Part shown: piece by piece, positions 7,923 through 17,900 of the stretch | Layout: every line of letters starts with the position of its first letter | Numbering within the stretch: the first letter of the stretch is position 1 | DNA from: Bacteroidales bacterium | GTDB lineage: Bacteria; Bacteroidota; Bacteroidia; Bacteroidales; Muribaculaceae | Assembly (NCBI GenBank): GCA_015061005.1 | Contig: SUXJ01000008.1 | Coordinates: forward strand, 47,915 to 111,914 | Reading direction: 5' to 3' | Length of the DNA: 64,000 nt | The notes under the pieces: generated by a model | Told to the model about the DNA's origin: nothing | Database searches by the model: none | Seen by the model: only the letters and a program-made list of their open reading frames with translations | Made by a program: the position numbers and the translations under genes

Positions 7923-8139
7923 TTAGGGTGTCCCAAACTTCATTTTGGTCCGCAATGTATTCCTCGGCAAAGTCAAGAAAACCTCGGCGTTCCGTGTGGC
8001 CGGTTTCATCGCACCACTCCCGATATTGCTCATGGAGTTCATCATCGTCGGCAATCATGCGCTTGAACTCAGCTTCGGCAAGATCGACGGCGCGATTGTT
8101 TTTCAGGATTTGTTCGAAAAGGTCTGTTATATTTTCCAT
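7903..8139 (-). CDS. Small acidic conserved-type protein upstream of aguA
   Basis: A 78-residue, strongly acidic and probably all-helical protein (many D and E; EYREWCDETGHTERRGFLDFAEEYI in the middle, quoted in part here as REWCDETGHTERRGFLDF). No known domain recognised. It is the first gene of the operon, 3' overlapping aguA by 20 bp, and is preceded by a perfect promoter at 8170-8201. Coding is supported by the promoter, the overlap and the non-random composition. Its role is unknown; a regulatory or assembly function for AguA would be a guess. Confidence 0.75.
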   Translation of the reverse strand: MENITDLFEQILKNNRAVDLAEAEFKRMIADDDELHEQYREWCDETGHTERRGFLDFAEEYIADQNEVWDTLNDEYDN

Positions 8140-8169
8140 GGATTAAATGAAGAGTATTTAGGTTAGTGA

Positions 8170-8201
8170 CAAAGATACGAAAAATTTGTCGATGGTGCAA
8201 A
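8170..8201 (-). promoter_or_regulatory. Promoter of the aguA/aguB operon
   Basis: On the minus strand TTTG (8201-8198), a 20-bp spacer, and TATCTTTG (8177-8170): a full consensus match. The leader to the start at 8139 would be about 25 nt. The -33 box lies next to the hom stop codon at 8204. Confidence 0.75.
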
Positions 8202-8203
8202 TC

Positions 8204-9403
8204 TTAATCGCGAGGATATGCCGCGAGGAACACGTTGCGCTTTCTTAGTTCGGGCGCAGCGGCTTGCAGCGCACGCAGAGAAGTGATTCCGACCACATAG
8301 TTGTAGGCTTCCGAGGTGTATTTCTCGCTAATTGAGTCAAACTCAAGGAGATTCAGGTCTTGAGGACGAACGTAGCGGTAATAGATGCGGAAGTGTACGT
8401 CTTCGGTAAATTCAGGCAGATTACCGGCATGAGAGTTTCGCTTTTTGTACTCATAGCGATAGTCGTATTGTGAAGCGGTTATGTCGCTGAGAATTGCAGA
8501 TCCGGTTGGAAATCCGCCAGCTCCTCGACCGAACATGAATTGCTTGTCGTAGCAAAGCCCTTTGATGACCACTCCGTTGAATTCATCGTCAACGCCATAA
8601 ATATACTTGTCTTGGGACAGGAGCTGCGGAACTACGCACATGCAGATGCGTCCGTCGGCGAGCTTTTCAACGTGGCCAACGAGTTTGATACGTCGATTTT
8701 TTTCGTTGGCAAATGTAATGTCTGCATTGCTGAGGTTGGAGATGCCGAAGGTAAATATTCGCGACGGCTCCACGTAGGTTCCAAACGCATGAACCGTAAT
8801 AATAACGAGCTTAGACAGCGCATCCCAACCGTCAACATCGAGACTCGGGTCGCTTTCGGCAAATCCGGCTTCTTGAGCTTGGCGCAGAGCTTCGTCATAG
8901 GAGATGCCTTCCTTGAATATCTTTGTGAGGATATAGTTCGATGAACCGTTGAGAATGCCTTTGACCGATATTAGCAAGTCGTTGTCATAGTATTCTTCAA
9001 GGTTGCGAATCACCGGGATACTGCCGCAGGCGGAGGCATCGTAGAGCAGGGTTCCGTTATGTTTGGTTTGAAGCTCAATCAATTCGGGCAGATGAGCCGC
9101 GAGCATTTTTTTGTTTCCGGAAACTGCGGTGAGCCCTTTTTGCAGTGCTCGACGAATGATAAAGAGCGAAGCTTCGGCATCGTCAATCAGTTCGACGATA
9201 AGATTAATGTCGGGGTCGTTGAAAATGTCGTCGGGATTAGTAGTGAAGTTAGCGGTGACGCCGCGTTCTTTGCTGTTAGAGCGAACGCAGATAGTTTTGA
9301 TTTCAACTCCTGAGGGTTTGGTTGTTGCAATCAGGTCAAAAAGCGCGCGGCCAACTGTGCCGAAGCCGAAAAGGCCTATTGTAAGATTTTTGCGGTGGGT
9401 CAT
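8204..9403 (-). CDS. hom: Homoserine dehydrogenase
   Basis: A 399-residue monofunctional NAD(P)-dependent enzyme that reduces aspartate semialdehyde to homoserine, the branch point to methionine and threonine. The Rossmann start TIGLFGFGTVGRALF lies at residues 8-22. The substrate-domain signature is KGILNGSSNYILTKI with GFAESDPSLDVDGWDA further on. There is no fused aspartokinase. It overlaps metX by 4 bp (ATGA at 9400-9403), so homoserine production and its acetylation are coupled. It is the last gene of the lptD-metX-hom run. Confidence 0.95.
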   Translation of the reverse strand: MTHRKNLTIGLFGFGTVGRALFDLIATTKPSGVEIKTICVRSNSKERGVTANFTTNPDDIFNDPDINLIVELIDDAEASLFIIRRALQKGLTAVSGNKKMLAAHLPELIELQTKHNGTLLYDASACGSIPVIRNLEEYYDNDLLISVKGILNGSSNYILTKIFKEGISYDEALRQAQEAGFAESDPSLDVDGWDALSKLVIITVHAFGTYVEPSRIFTFGISNLSNADITFANEKNRRIKLVGHVEKLADGRICMCVVPQLLSQDKYIYGVDDEFNGVVIKGLCYDKQFMFGRGAGGFPTGSAILSDITASQYDYRYEYKKRNSHAGNLPEFTEDVHFRIYYRYVRPQDLNLLEFDSISEKYTSEAYNYVVGITSLRALQAAAPELRKRNVFLAAYPRD

Positions 9404-10419
9404 AGCTGCATGAAACGATTAATTATGGTGTTTAGTTTTTTGTGTTCGACGAGGAAGCCATCGTGACCGAAGTCGCTTTCAATGGTTTCCAATTGGGCAT
9501 TTGAGATATGCTGAGCCAACTCTTGAGCCTCTGCGAGGGTGAAGAGGATATCGGACGTGATACCGACAACGAGAGTTTTGGCTTTAATGTCGGCGAGAGC
9601 CTTAGCAATTCCGCCGCGATTTCGGCCGATATCATGAGAATCAACGGCGCGAGTTAATCGGAAATAGCTGTAAGCATTGAATCGGGCGCAAAGTTTATCT
9701 CCTTGGTGGACCTGATATGAGTGCACACGACGTCGGAACGGATTTTCGGGGTCGGTTTCGGCTCCTTGATCAGCTTGAGTCAGATTATATGCGGCAGGAC
9801 CACGATAGCTTAGCAAGGCATTGGCGCGTGCAGCGGCTAATCCGCGCATTCCGGCATCGGGAGAGTTCGTTCCGTAGGTTGTGTCTGCCAATATGGTCAT
9901 TCGCTGCGTTTCATTGAATCCGGCAGCCCATGGAGAGGTGACAGCCGATGTGGCAATCAGTGCGATTCGGCGTGGGAAATCAGGTTCCATAACTGCCCAT
10001 TCCATACATTGAAAACCGCCGAGCGAACTTCCGATTAGGAGCTCTACTTTTGAAATGCCGAGGTGGGCTGCCAAGAGTTGATGAGCGCGAACCATGTCAC
10101 GCACAGTCATTTGCGGAAAAGTATCGTAGTAGGGCTGTCCGGTAGTCGGATTAATACTTAACGGACCGGTTGTGCCGTAATGGGAGCCTATGATATTTGC
10201 GCAGACAATGAAATATTTCTCCGGGTCGAGGAAACAACCGGGTTCAACAGTGTTTGGCCACCAATCGGCCACGTCGCTGTTTGCGGTCAAAGCGTGACAC
10301 ACCCAAATCACATTGTCGGCTTCGGCACTGAGGGTCCCGAATGTGTGGTATGCAATTGTGAGTTCAGGCAAAACTTCGCCTGATTCAAGATGAAACGGTT
10401 TGTTTATGTTTAGTACCAT
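9400..10419 (-). CDS. metX: Homoserine O-acetyltransferase
   Basis: A 339-residue alpha/beta-hydrolase-fold acyltransferase that acetylates (or, in some members, succinylates) homoserine in methionine synthesis. The oxyanion/nucleophile region LLIGSSLGGFQCMEWA (Ser at about 132) and the C-terminal DFGHDGFLVE (catalytic His) are visible. The early motif VIWVCHALTANSDVADWW is typical. It overlaps lptD by 10 bp at its start and hom by 4 bp at its end. Which acyl-CoA is used cannot be told from the overall sequence alone. Confidence 0.93.
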   Translation of the reverse strand: MVLNINKPFHLESGEVLPELTIAYHTFGTLSAEADNVIWVCHALTANSDVADWWPNTVEPGCFLDPEKYFIVCANIIGSHYGTTGPLSINPTTGQPYYDTFPQMTVRDMVRAHQLLAAHLGISKVELLIGSSLGGFQCMEWAVMEPDFPRRIALIATSAVTSPWAAGFNETQRMTILADTTYGTNSPDAGMRGLAAARANALLSYRGPAAYNLTQADQGAETDPENPFRRRVHSYQVHQGDKLCARFNAYSYFRLTRAVDSHDIGRNRGGIAKALADIKAKTLVVGITSDILFTLAEAQELAQHISNAQLETIESDFGHDGFLVEHKKLNTIINRFMQL

Positions 10420-13097
10420 TCGATGCCGGAAGAATAAGATGAGCGTTTATCGTATTTAATATCGCTAAGCATTGATGACTTAATGGCGATATGGAAATTA
10501 TAGCTTTTGTAAGGGCCTATGGGAACGAAACTTGCGGTCATGGTGAAGCAATGAAGATCTCGACTGATGTTGCAGTTCATATAGGCGATTTTTTTGAGTT
10601 TAAAGTCGTAAGAGGCAGAAAAACTCAGATTCCAGTCGGGTGTAGGACGAATAGAGCCCGAGAAACTGAGGTTGTGGGTCAGTCGCCCGTTGTATTCCAT
10701 TTTCTCCTTGTTGAAGTCACCATATCCGTAGTTGACTGAATAATTGATAGAGAAGTTCCAAGGGCATTCCCATTTGAAATACCCCTCATCGGTGAATTCA
10801 TTTGAGCTGCCGGCGTTGCTGCCTCCTCTTCGTTGACGATTTGACCTTGCTGAACGGGTATTTTCTTCCGAGTCGGAATCAGACTCCGAATCGGTATCTT
10901 TTCGCTTGCGAATTTTGCGGAAAAGGTTGGTAAAGGTGGCATTATTAAAGTTGTATGAAAAACTTGTGCCGGTTGAGGACAGGCGTCCGAGTCCTTTTCC
11001 GGCTTGCAATCGGGTAACATTGCAGCGATATGGATTGCCGTATTCGTTGAGTTTATAGGTGTAAACGTCCCATGTTGCAGAAAGATTGAGGTTAAATCCC
11101 TTGGTGAGACGCAGGAGAATAGACGTGTTTATGTTACTCCAATTCAGTGAGTCGGCAGCAAAATTATAACTTTGGCTTACGGTGAAATTCTCAATGAGCG
11201 AAATCTTTTTTTCGCCAACCGAATCATTCGTGGCAACTTTCATCTCGAGGTTATTGGCCAATGATACGCTCACGATGCCGCTTTTTCCGCGTCCGGGAAC
11301 TCCGAAAATAGCATTGGGGAACATGGAATAAACTTTTTCTTGTTCCTTACCGCGAGAGTCGGTGTAGGTGTACCTCCCGTAGTAGCCCCAGCCGGGCGCA
11401 CCAAAGTCAGGCGAGCCGGAAATTGATATGGTGGGAGTCAATACGTGGCGTATCATTTTAACTTTTTTACCGAATAGCGGTTGCCAAAAGCCATAGATTT
11501 TAGTAGAAAGCCCCAGCGAAGCATTAAAGTCAAAAACGTTATATAGGCTGTATGTTGTATCACACACTTCGGCAGATGCAACGGGGTCCCATTGGCGCTT
11601 TACCTTTTGGGTATACATTCTGTCGTTTAAAGAAATTGATGGCGTGATGTTGATATATTTGAATAATTGGAAGGTAGCGGAAATGGGAACGGAGTGGCGC
11701 ATGCCGTTACGCCAATCCTTGATAAGAGACTTCTTGAAAAATTCGTCTTGGTTTGCTGTCAGAGAGTTTTGGAGTTGTCCGGAGTATGATAATTTAATTT
11801 TTTCATACCATTTTTCGGCACCTACTGCTCTTTTTCGTTTAAACGGTGCCACTTGTGACAACGATACCGACAAGTTAGGTAACGACACGTTGAGAGTGCC
11901 GTCTGAGGAACGTTGAGTGATGTTAAACCCGGTTGACAGAGTCCATTTGGTTCCGGGAAAACGATAGGTCATATTGACAGTTGAACTCTTGGTGTTTTCC
12001 GTAAAAGCAGAATTATAGTAAGAGTTCACATTATTGCGCGAATATCCGCTTGTTGCAAAATTCACGCTTGCCGAGAACGTCATGTTAGGGTTGAATTTAG
12101 CATCCTGCTGGTGGCTCCACGTTACTTGAAAGTTTGTGGCTCGCGAGTAATTGGCAGAACCTTTTTCTCCGTCAACGGTGTTGAGGTAGCTAATGGAGAA
12201 GTTGCCGGAGAATTTGTAACGTTTTGAGTAACTGGAGCGAGCATTAAGCCCCCATGTGCCTTTAGTGTAAATTTGACCTGTAAGCGCCAAATCAATGTTG
12301 TCGTTAATGGCAAAATAATAGCCACCATTGTCAAGGTAGAAACCTCTGCGGTAATCATCGCCAATGGTTGGAAAAATGATGCCCGAGGAGTATTTTTTTG
12401 TGAAAGGGAAATATCCGAAAGGTACGGCTAAGGGTAGGGGAAGCCCGGCGAGTACCAAGTATGCCGGACCTGTCACAATGTTGCTTCCGGGTTTGACTTT
12501 ACCTTTAGTTATTTGGAAATGGAAATGCGGGTCATCATGGTCCTCACATGTCGTGTATTGCCCGTCTTGAATAAAAAATTCGCCGTTTTCCATTTTCTTG
12601 GACTTACCACCGGTGAGGTAACCTTCTCCTTGCTGAGTGACTACGTTGGTAATAAAACCGCGTTCGGTTTTAAAATTGTAGCTCATTTTCTCAGAATTAT
12701 ATGTATCACCTGCATTGGCAAACTCAGGCGAACCGATAACGTTTCCTATCGAGTCTGTGCGTCCACTTGCGTTAACATCGCTGGTCTTAAGGTCCATGTC
12801 AATGTTTTCGGCATTAAGAGCAAGGTCGCCGTAGGTTACTTTACCGGAGCCATACATGAAGGTTTTGCTGGTGCCAATGATAACCATTGAGTCAGACGAT
12901 TGAAAATTAACGGGATTTTCAAGGTCTACTTTCTGTCGGCGAATGCGAGATACTTTGCCTATTGAGTCGGTTGGATTTTGTACCGAGTCAGAGGCAATAG
13001 TGTGACTAACCCTCCCGACGTTGTCGGGAACTTGCGCAAAAGTAGTCAAAAAACCGACCAGCAAGAGGCAAAATATATGGAAAGCGCGTGTACGCAC
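10410..13097 (-). CDS. lptD: LPS-assembly protein LptD-like outer membrane protein
   Basis: An 895-residue outer-membrane protein. Residues 1-21 form a signal peptide. Residues ~60-200 form an OstA/LptA-like beta-jellyroll (repeated YGDLALNAENIDMDLKT-type strands), and the remaining ~650 residues form a large barrel rich in alternating aromatic strands. The segment GLPLPLAVPFGYFP and the FPTIGDDYRRGFYLDNGGYY stretch are typical of Bacteroidetes LptD. LptD with LptE inserts lipopolysaccharide into the outer leaflet. The start appears to be GTG at 13097. A minus-strand TAAATTTG box at 13121-13128 would drive it, with no clear -33 box. Its coupling with methionine genes is a matter of gene order. 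Confidence 0.85.
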   Translation of the reverse strand: MRTRAFHIFCLLLVGFLTTFAQVPDNVGRVSHTIASDSVQNPTDSIGKVSRIRRQKVDLENPVNFQSSDSMVIIGTSKTFMYGSGKVTYGDLALNAENIDMDLKTSDVNASGRTDSIGNVIGSPEFANAGDTYNSEKMSYNFKTERGFITNVVTQQGEGYLTGGKSKKMENGEFFIQDGQYTTCEDHDDPHFHFQITKGKVKPGSNIVTGPAYLVLAGLPLPLAVPFGYFPFTKKYSSGIIFPTIGDDYRRGFYLDNGGYYFAINDNIDLALTGQIYTKGTWGLNARSSYSKRYKFSGNFSISYLNTVDGEKGSANYSRATNFQVTWSHQQDAKFNPNMTFSASVNFATSGYSRNNVNSYYNSAFTENTKSSTVNMTYRFPGTKWTLSTGFNITQRSSDGTLNVSLPNLSVSLSQVAPFKRKRAVGAEKWYEKIKLSYSGQLQNSLTANQDEFFKKSLIKDWRNGMRHSVPISATFQLFKYINITPSISLNDRMYTQKVKRQWDPVASAEVCDTTYSLYNVFDFNASLGLSTKIYGFWQPLFGKKVKMIRHVLTPTISISGSPDFGAPGWGYYGRYTYTDSRGKEQEKVYSMFPNAIFGVPGRGKSGIVSVSLANNLEMKVATNDSVGEKKISLIENFTVSQSYNFAADSLNWSNINTSILLRLTKGFNLNLSATWDVYTYKLNEYGNPYRCNVTRLQAGKGLGRLSSTGTSFSYNFNNATFTNLFRKIRKRKDTDSESDSDSEENTRSARSNRQRRGGSNAGSSNEFTDEGYFKWECPWNFSINYSVNYGYGDFNKEKMEYNGRLTHNLSFSGSIRPTPDWNLSFSASYDFKLKKIAYMNCNISRDLHCFTMTASFVPIGPYKSYNFHIAIKSSMLSDIKYDKRSSYSSGIEWY

Positions 13098-13120
13098 AAT
13101 ATAGTATCAAAAATTAGGTG

Positions 13121-13128
13121 CAAATTTA
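13121..13128 (-). promoter_or_regulatory. -7 box for lptD
   Basis: TAAATTTG on the minus strand, about 24 bp before the lptD start. I find no TTTG at the right distance, so this is a weaker call than the others. Confidence 0.45.
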
Positions 13129-13137
13129 CGCAGAATT

Positions 13138-13169
13138 ATTGTAAATATTCGTTAAATCACTTAAATTTG
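13138..13169 (+). promoter_or_regulatory. Promoter of the AspT/YidE-type transporter
   Basis: ATTG at 13138-13141 (one mismatch to TTTG), a 20-bp spacer, TAAATTTG at 13162-13169. The start codon is at 13183, leaving a leader of roughly 10 nt. It is divergent to the lptD promoter. Confidence 0.55.
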
Positions 13170-13182
13170 CACGTGCAAAACT

Positions 13183-14844
13183 ATGAATTGGATTGACTCT
13201 TTATTTGTGACTCATTCTCCACTTCAAGCCGTTATCGTTATTTCGGTCATAATTGCTGTCGGCTTGGGATTGGGTAAGATTAAGATCATGGGAGTATCGC
13301 TCGGCGTTACTTTTGTGTTCTTTGTCGGTATTTTAGCCGGGCATTTTAGAATTTCAATTGATTCGCAAATGCTTCAATATGCCCAAAGTTTTGGGTTGGT
13401 TTTGTTCGTGTATGAACTCGGATTAAAAGTCGGACCGGGCTTTTTCGCTTCATTCAGAAGCGGAGGTGTTAAGCTGAATATGTTGGGTTTGACCACGGTT
13501 CTGTTAGGCACATTATTGGCAGTAGGAATGGTGGTGGTCGGGGGTGTGCCGATGTCTGACATGGTTGGCATTCTCAGTGGCGCAACGACGAATACCCCGG
13601 CATTGGGCGCAGCGCAAGAAACTTTAGCACAATTGGACGAACCGGCGGCAAATGCGGCTCTTAGTTGTGCGGTGACATATCCATTGGGAGTTGTGGGAGT
13701 CATATTGGCTTTTGCAGTCGTTAGGAAGTTGTTTGCCACTCGTAAAGATTTGAACTGTCATTCACATGAAGAAACGAATCAGACGTATATAGCCGCGTTT
13801 CAGGTACATAACCCCGGAGTGTTTGGTAGGACTGTGAAAGAGATTGCATCATTTGCCCCGCATAGTTTTGTTATTTCAAGATTATGGCGAGGAGGCAAGG
13901 TGTGTATTCCAACGTCGGACACGGTGTTGCACGATGGGGATCGGTTGTTGGTTATTACTACTGAAGCAGATGCTCCGACTTTAACAGTGTTATTCGGCGA
14001 ACAAGAGCAAACGGATTGGAATAGCGAAGATATCGATTGGAATGCAATAGATTCTTCCATGATTTCAAAACATGTTATAGTTACAAAGCGCGAAATTAAT
14101 GGTAGGAGGCTCGGTTCTCTGCGTCTGCGTAATTCTTACGGGATAAATATTACTCGAGTGCTGCGTTCCGGCGTGCAACTATTGGCTACTCCCGGTTTAG
14201 TCCTGCAAATTGGCGACAGGTTGACGGTTGTTGGCGAAGCCAAAGCTATTGAGAATGTGGAGCGGGTGCTTGGGAACGTTGCAACCGACTTGCGCGAGCC
14301 TAATTTGGCTGCTATTTTCGTGGGGATGGTTTTAGGCTTGATTGTTGGCAGTGTGCCCTTTTTTGTTCCCGGGATAGAAACTCCCGTTCGTTTGGGGTTG
14401 GCCGGCGGTCCGATTATAGTTGGGATACTCATTGGTTGCTTCGGTCCGCGTTTCAGGATTGTTACGTATACGACTCGCTCTGCCAATTTGATGCTTCGTG
14501 GTATAGGTTTGAGTTTGTTTTTGGCATGCCTGGGACTCAGTTCGGGAGCGAATTTCGTAGATACAGTGATGACGTCGGACGGACCAATATGGATTTTGTC
14601 AGGCTTCATAATTACCATAGTGCCGGTGTTAATAATGGCGATATTGTCCATGCGCGTTTGGAAGGTGAGTTTTGGCGAAACTTGCGGAATGCTATCCGGC
14701 GCAATGGCAAATCCCATGGCAATGGATTATGCCGATGGGATTTGTGAAGGTGACGGTCCGGCTGTAGCATATGCCACTGTCTATCCCGTATCAATGTTTG
14801 CGAGGGTTATTATTGCCCAATTATTCGTTTTGTTGTTGGTATAA
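13183..14844 (+). CDS. Putative transporter of the aspartate:alanine exchanger (AspT/YidE/YbjL) family
   Basis: A 553-residue inner-membrane protein built as two membrane halves with a cytosolic middle. Residues ~1-185 contain about five hydrophobic helices, ~205-370 contain two TrkA-C (RCK_C) domains (first copy near NPGVFGRTVKEI, second near REINGRRLGSLRLR), and ~380-553 contain about five more helices. The matching motifs GATTNTPALGAAQE in the first half and GAMANPMAMDYA in the second are the duplicated signature of this family. Members exchange amino acids or dicarboxylates; the substrate here is unknown. It has its own promoter with a very short leader. Confidence 0.88.
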   Translation: MNWIDSLFVTHSPLQAVIVISVIIAVGLGLGKIKIMGVSLGVTFVFFVGILAGHFRISIDSQMLQYAQSFGLVLFVYELGLKVGPGFFASFRSGGVKLNMLGLTTVLLGTLLAVGMVVVGGVPMSDMVGILSGATTNTPALGAAQETLAQLDEPAANAALSCAVTYPLGVVGVILAFAVVRKLFATRKDLNCHSHEETNQTYIAAFQVHNPGVFGRTVKEIASFAPHSFVISRLWRGGKVCIPTSDTVLHDGDRLLVITTEADAPTLTVLFGEQEQTDWNSEDIDWNAIDSSMISKHVIVTKREINGRRLGSLRLRNSYGINITRVLRSGVQLLATPGLVLQIGDRLTVVGEAKAIENVERVLGNVATDLREPNLAAIFVGMVLGLIVGSVPFFVPGIETPVRLGLAGGPIIVGILIGCFGPRFRIVTYTTRSANLMLRGIGLSLFLACLGLSSGANFVDTVMTSDGPIWILSGFIITIVPVLIMAILSMRVWKVSFGETCGMLSGAMANPMAMDYADGICEGDGPAVAYATVYPVSMFARVIIAQLFVLLLV

Positions 14845-14860
14845 TACACATATCCGGTGG

Positions 14861-14892
14861 GTTGCGTAGGTTGCGAAATTTTCGTAACTTTG
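14861..14892 (+). promoter_or_regulatory. Promoter of the GH2 beta-galactosidase gene
   Basis: GTTG at 14861-14864 (one mismatch), a 20-bp spacer and TAACTTTG at 14885-14892. It lies about 40 bp before the ATG at 14934, which supports that start over an earlier in-frame GTG/TTG-type start that would precede the promoter. Confidence 0.65.
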
Positions 14893-14933
14893 ACCCCGTT
14901 AATCATTATCAATTGCTTAAATCAATATCATTT

Positions 14934-17900
14934 ATGAACAAGATTGTTTTTGCATCGTTGCTGCTGATGCCCCTTTCGGCATTTGGTGCAGATCGGGTGA
15001 CCGAACCGCAAGACTCTTGGCGACAAGACCAAACGGTTTTTGCCGTTAATAAAGAGAATGCGCATGCGACCTATGTTCCGTATAAAACCATTTCGGAACT
15101 AACTGCCGACACAGAGTATTTTCGTACTCCTTGGGTTGAGCCGAAATCTTCGCTGCGCAAGAGCTTGAACGGCCGGTGGAAGTTCAACTATGCTCCGACT
15201 CCTGAAGAGTCTCCGGCAGATTTTTATCGTCTCGACTATAATTCATCGAATTGGGCAACAATTCCTGTGCCTTCCTGTTGGCAGATGCAAGGCTACGATA
15301 CGCCTATGTATGTTAATGTGGATTATCCTTTTGATGCTTCACAATGCCCGCGAATCGTGCGCAGAGCTGATAATGACGGATATGATACAAATCCTACCGG
15401 CTCATATCTAACAACGTTTACCGTTCCGAATGATTGGAACGGAATGCAGCTTTTCTTGAATTTCGAAGGCATTTATTCCGGTGCCTACGTTTGGGTTAAC
15501 GGTCAATTTGTCGGCTACACTCAAGCCGCTAATACCGACCATGAGTTTGATATTACTGACTTTGCAAAAGTGGGTGAAAACTCATTGGCAGTGAAAGTGA
15601 TTAAATGGACCGATGGCTCTTATATTGAAGATCAGGATATGTTCAGATACGGCGGTATTTTCCGTGACGTTACGCTGACCGCTGTGCCTCAAACGTTTAT
15701 TCGCGATCATTATATCTCATGTCTGCCGACCAAGGCAAGCAAATATACTGCCGGTACTCTGAAATTGAAAATGGAAGTTGAGAATCGCTCAGACGCCGCA
15801 TTTACCGGAACCGCTAAAGCGTATCTCGTTGCCCCCGACGGCAAAACTCGAGTAGCAACTCTTGCCGAGGAAGCCGTAAGTCTGTCAGCCGGACGCAAGA
15901 CAACTATTTCCTCTCAAACTTCGCTTACCGATTTGTCTCCTTGGACAGCTGAAACCCCGAATCTTTACACTGTTGTTTTCTCTTTAGAAGACGGTAATGG
16001 TAATGAAACAGAAGCCTTTGCAACCAAGTATGGTTTCCGCAGAATTGAACAGCAAGGTACGTTTATCTATATCAATGGTAAGAAGGTATTCTTCAAGGGT
16101 GTGAACCGTCAGGACACTCACCCCATTTTAGGACGTACTCAGGACCTCGAAACGCTGATGAAAGACGTGCTCCTGTATAAGCAATTCAACATCAATACGG
16201 TAAGAACTTCGCATTGTCCGCAAGCGCCTAAAATGATGGCTCTTTATGACCATTTCGGTATTTATGTTATGGACGAAGCCGACCTTGAAGCACACGCTAT
16301 GGAAGGTCGACTTTCGAGCAATGCGTCTTGGAGTCCCGCTTTTGTTGACCGTCAGGTTCGTATGGTGCTCCGTGATCGCAATCACCCGTCTGTAATCTTC
16401 TGGAGCATGGGTAATGAGTCAAAAAACGGAACTAATTTCCGCGATTGTCGTAATGCTATCGATGCGTTGGATGATCGTATGGTTCACTATGAAGGACAGG
16501 AAGATTATTCCTACTCCGATTTCACTTCCAAGATGTATCCCTATGAGAGAGACGTTATTTCTGCCGATATGAGCGGTGATACCCGTCCTCACTTTTTCTG
16601 CGAATTTGCTCATGCAATGGGTCAGTCGCTCGGTAACTATCAAGATTATTGGGATTATATCGAAAATTCACGTCGTATTATCGGCGGTTGTATATGGGAC
16701 TGGGCTGACCAAGCAATTTATGACCCGAAAGAAATTCTTGCCGGAACATATAAGGAAGGTGATTATCGCACCGGTTATGATTATCCCGGACCTCACCAAG
16801 GCAACTTCATGAGTAATGGCGTTGTTGGTCCCGAACGTAAGGTGACTCAGAAACTTGTAGAAGTGAAGAAGGTTCATCAGTGGATCAAGATGTCGAATTT
16901 CTCTGCCGATACCAAAAAACTCACGGTTAATAATACTTACGATTTCATTGACCTTTCCGACTTCTATGTTGCATGGAGTATCAGTGCTGATGGTGTGGAG
17001 ACAGAAACAGGCACAATAACTGATTTCAATGTTGGCTCAGAAGAGTCAAAAGAATTGGCAATTCCTTACAAAACAAATATTACGAAAGATACAGAGTATT
17101 TGCTCACAGTACGTTTCCTCCTGCGTGAAGATTGTGATTGGGCAGACGCAGGTCATTGTGTTGCGGAAGAACAATTTGCAGTAAATGAGCGTCCGGCGCT
17201 TGCTCGCATCAACTACAAGCAAATGCCTGCAAATCTGCAAACCAGAGGTAACGGCCCTGTAGAAATCTCCGGCGAAGGCTTCAAGTATGTGTTTGACGGC
17301 TCGGGAAATCTTATTAGCATGAATTTCGGCGGTCATGATTATATTTACAATAATCAAGGTCTGAAATTTGACTCCTTCCGTTGGATTGAAAACGATGCTC
17401 CCTATAGCGGCATTCCGCCGACAACTATGACCGGACATTCTGTAGGCGGCAAGGAATTATATTGTAACTTCATGGACGGCGATGCTACCGGTGCCAAGGC
17501 AGTGCGTCTAACCGCCACTTTTGAAAATCCTGGTGTGGTTTCCTACACAAATGTTTACGTTATCTATGCAAACGGAACAATGGACGTTACCACTACCTAT
17601 AATAATAAACTGAGCGATATTCAGCGTCTTGGACAAAGCATCTCGCTTAATCCTGCTTTGGAAAATCTTGAATACTTTGCTCGCGGACCATTAAGCAATT
17701 ATTCTGACCGCAAAACTGCAAGTTTCGCTGCCGTTTATAATTCAACGGTGACTGACCAACACGAACACTTCGTGCGCCCGCAGAGCATGAGCAATCATGA
17801 AGAATTGCGTTATCTGAAGCTCACCTCGCCCGAAGATCCGTCCTACGGCCTACTCATCGAAGCCGATGGCCAGGCATCATTCTCCGCTCTCCATTTCATT

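Noticed and set aside
10420..13180. SAM riboswitch for metX
   Set aside because: metX overlaps lptD directly, so there is no leader between them; the region before lptD is too short and shows no such structure.
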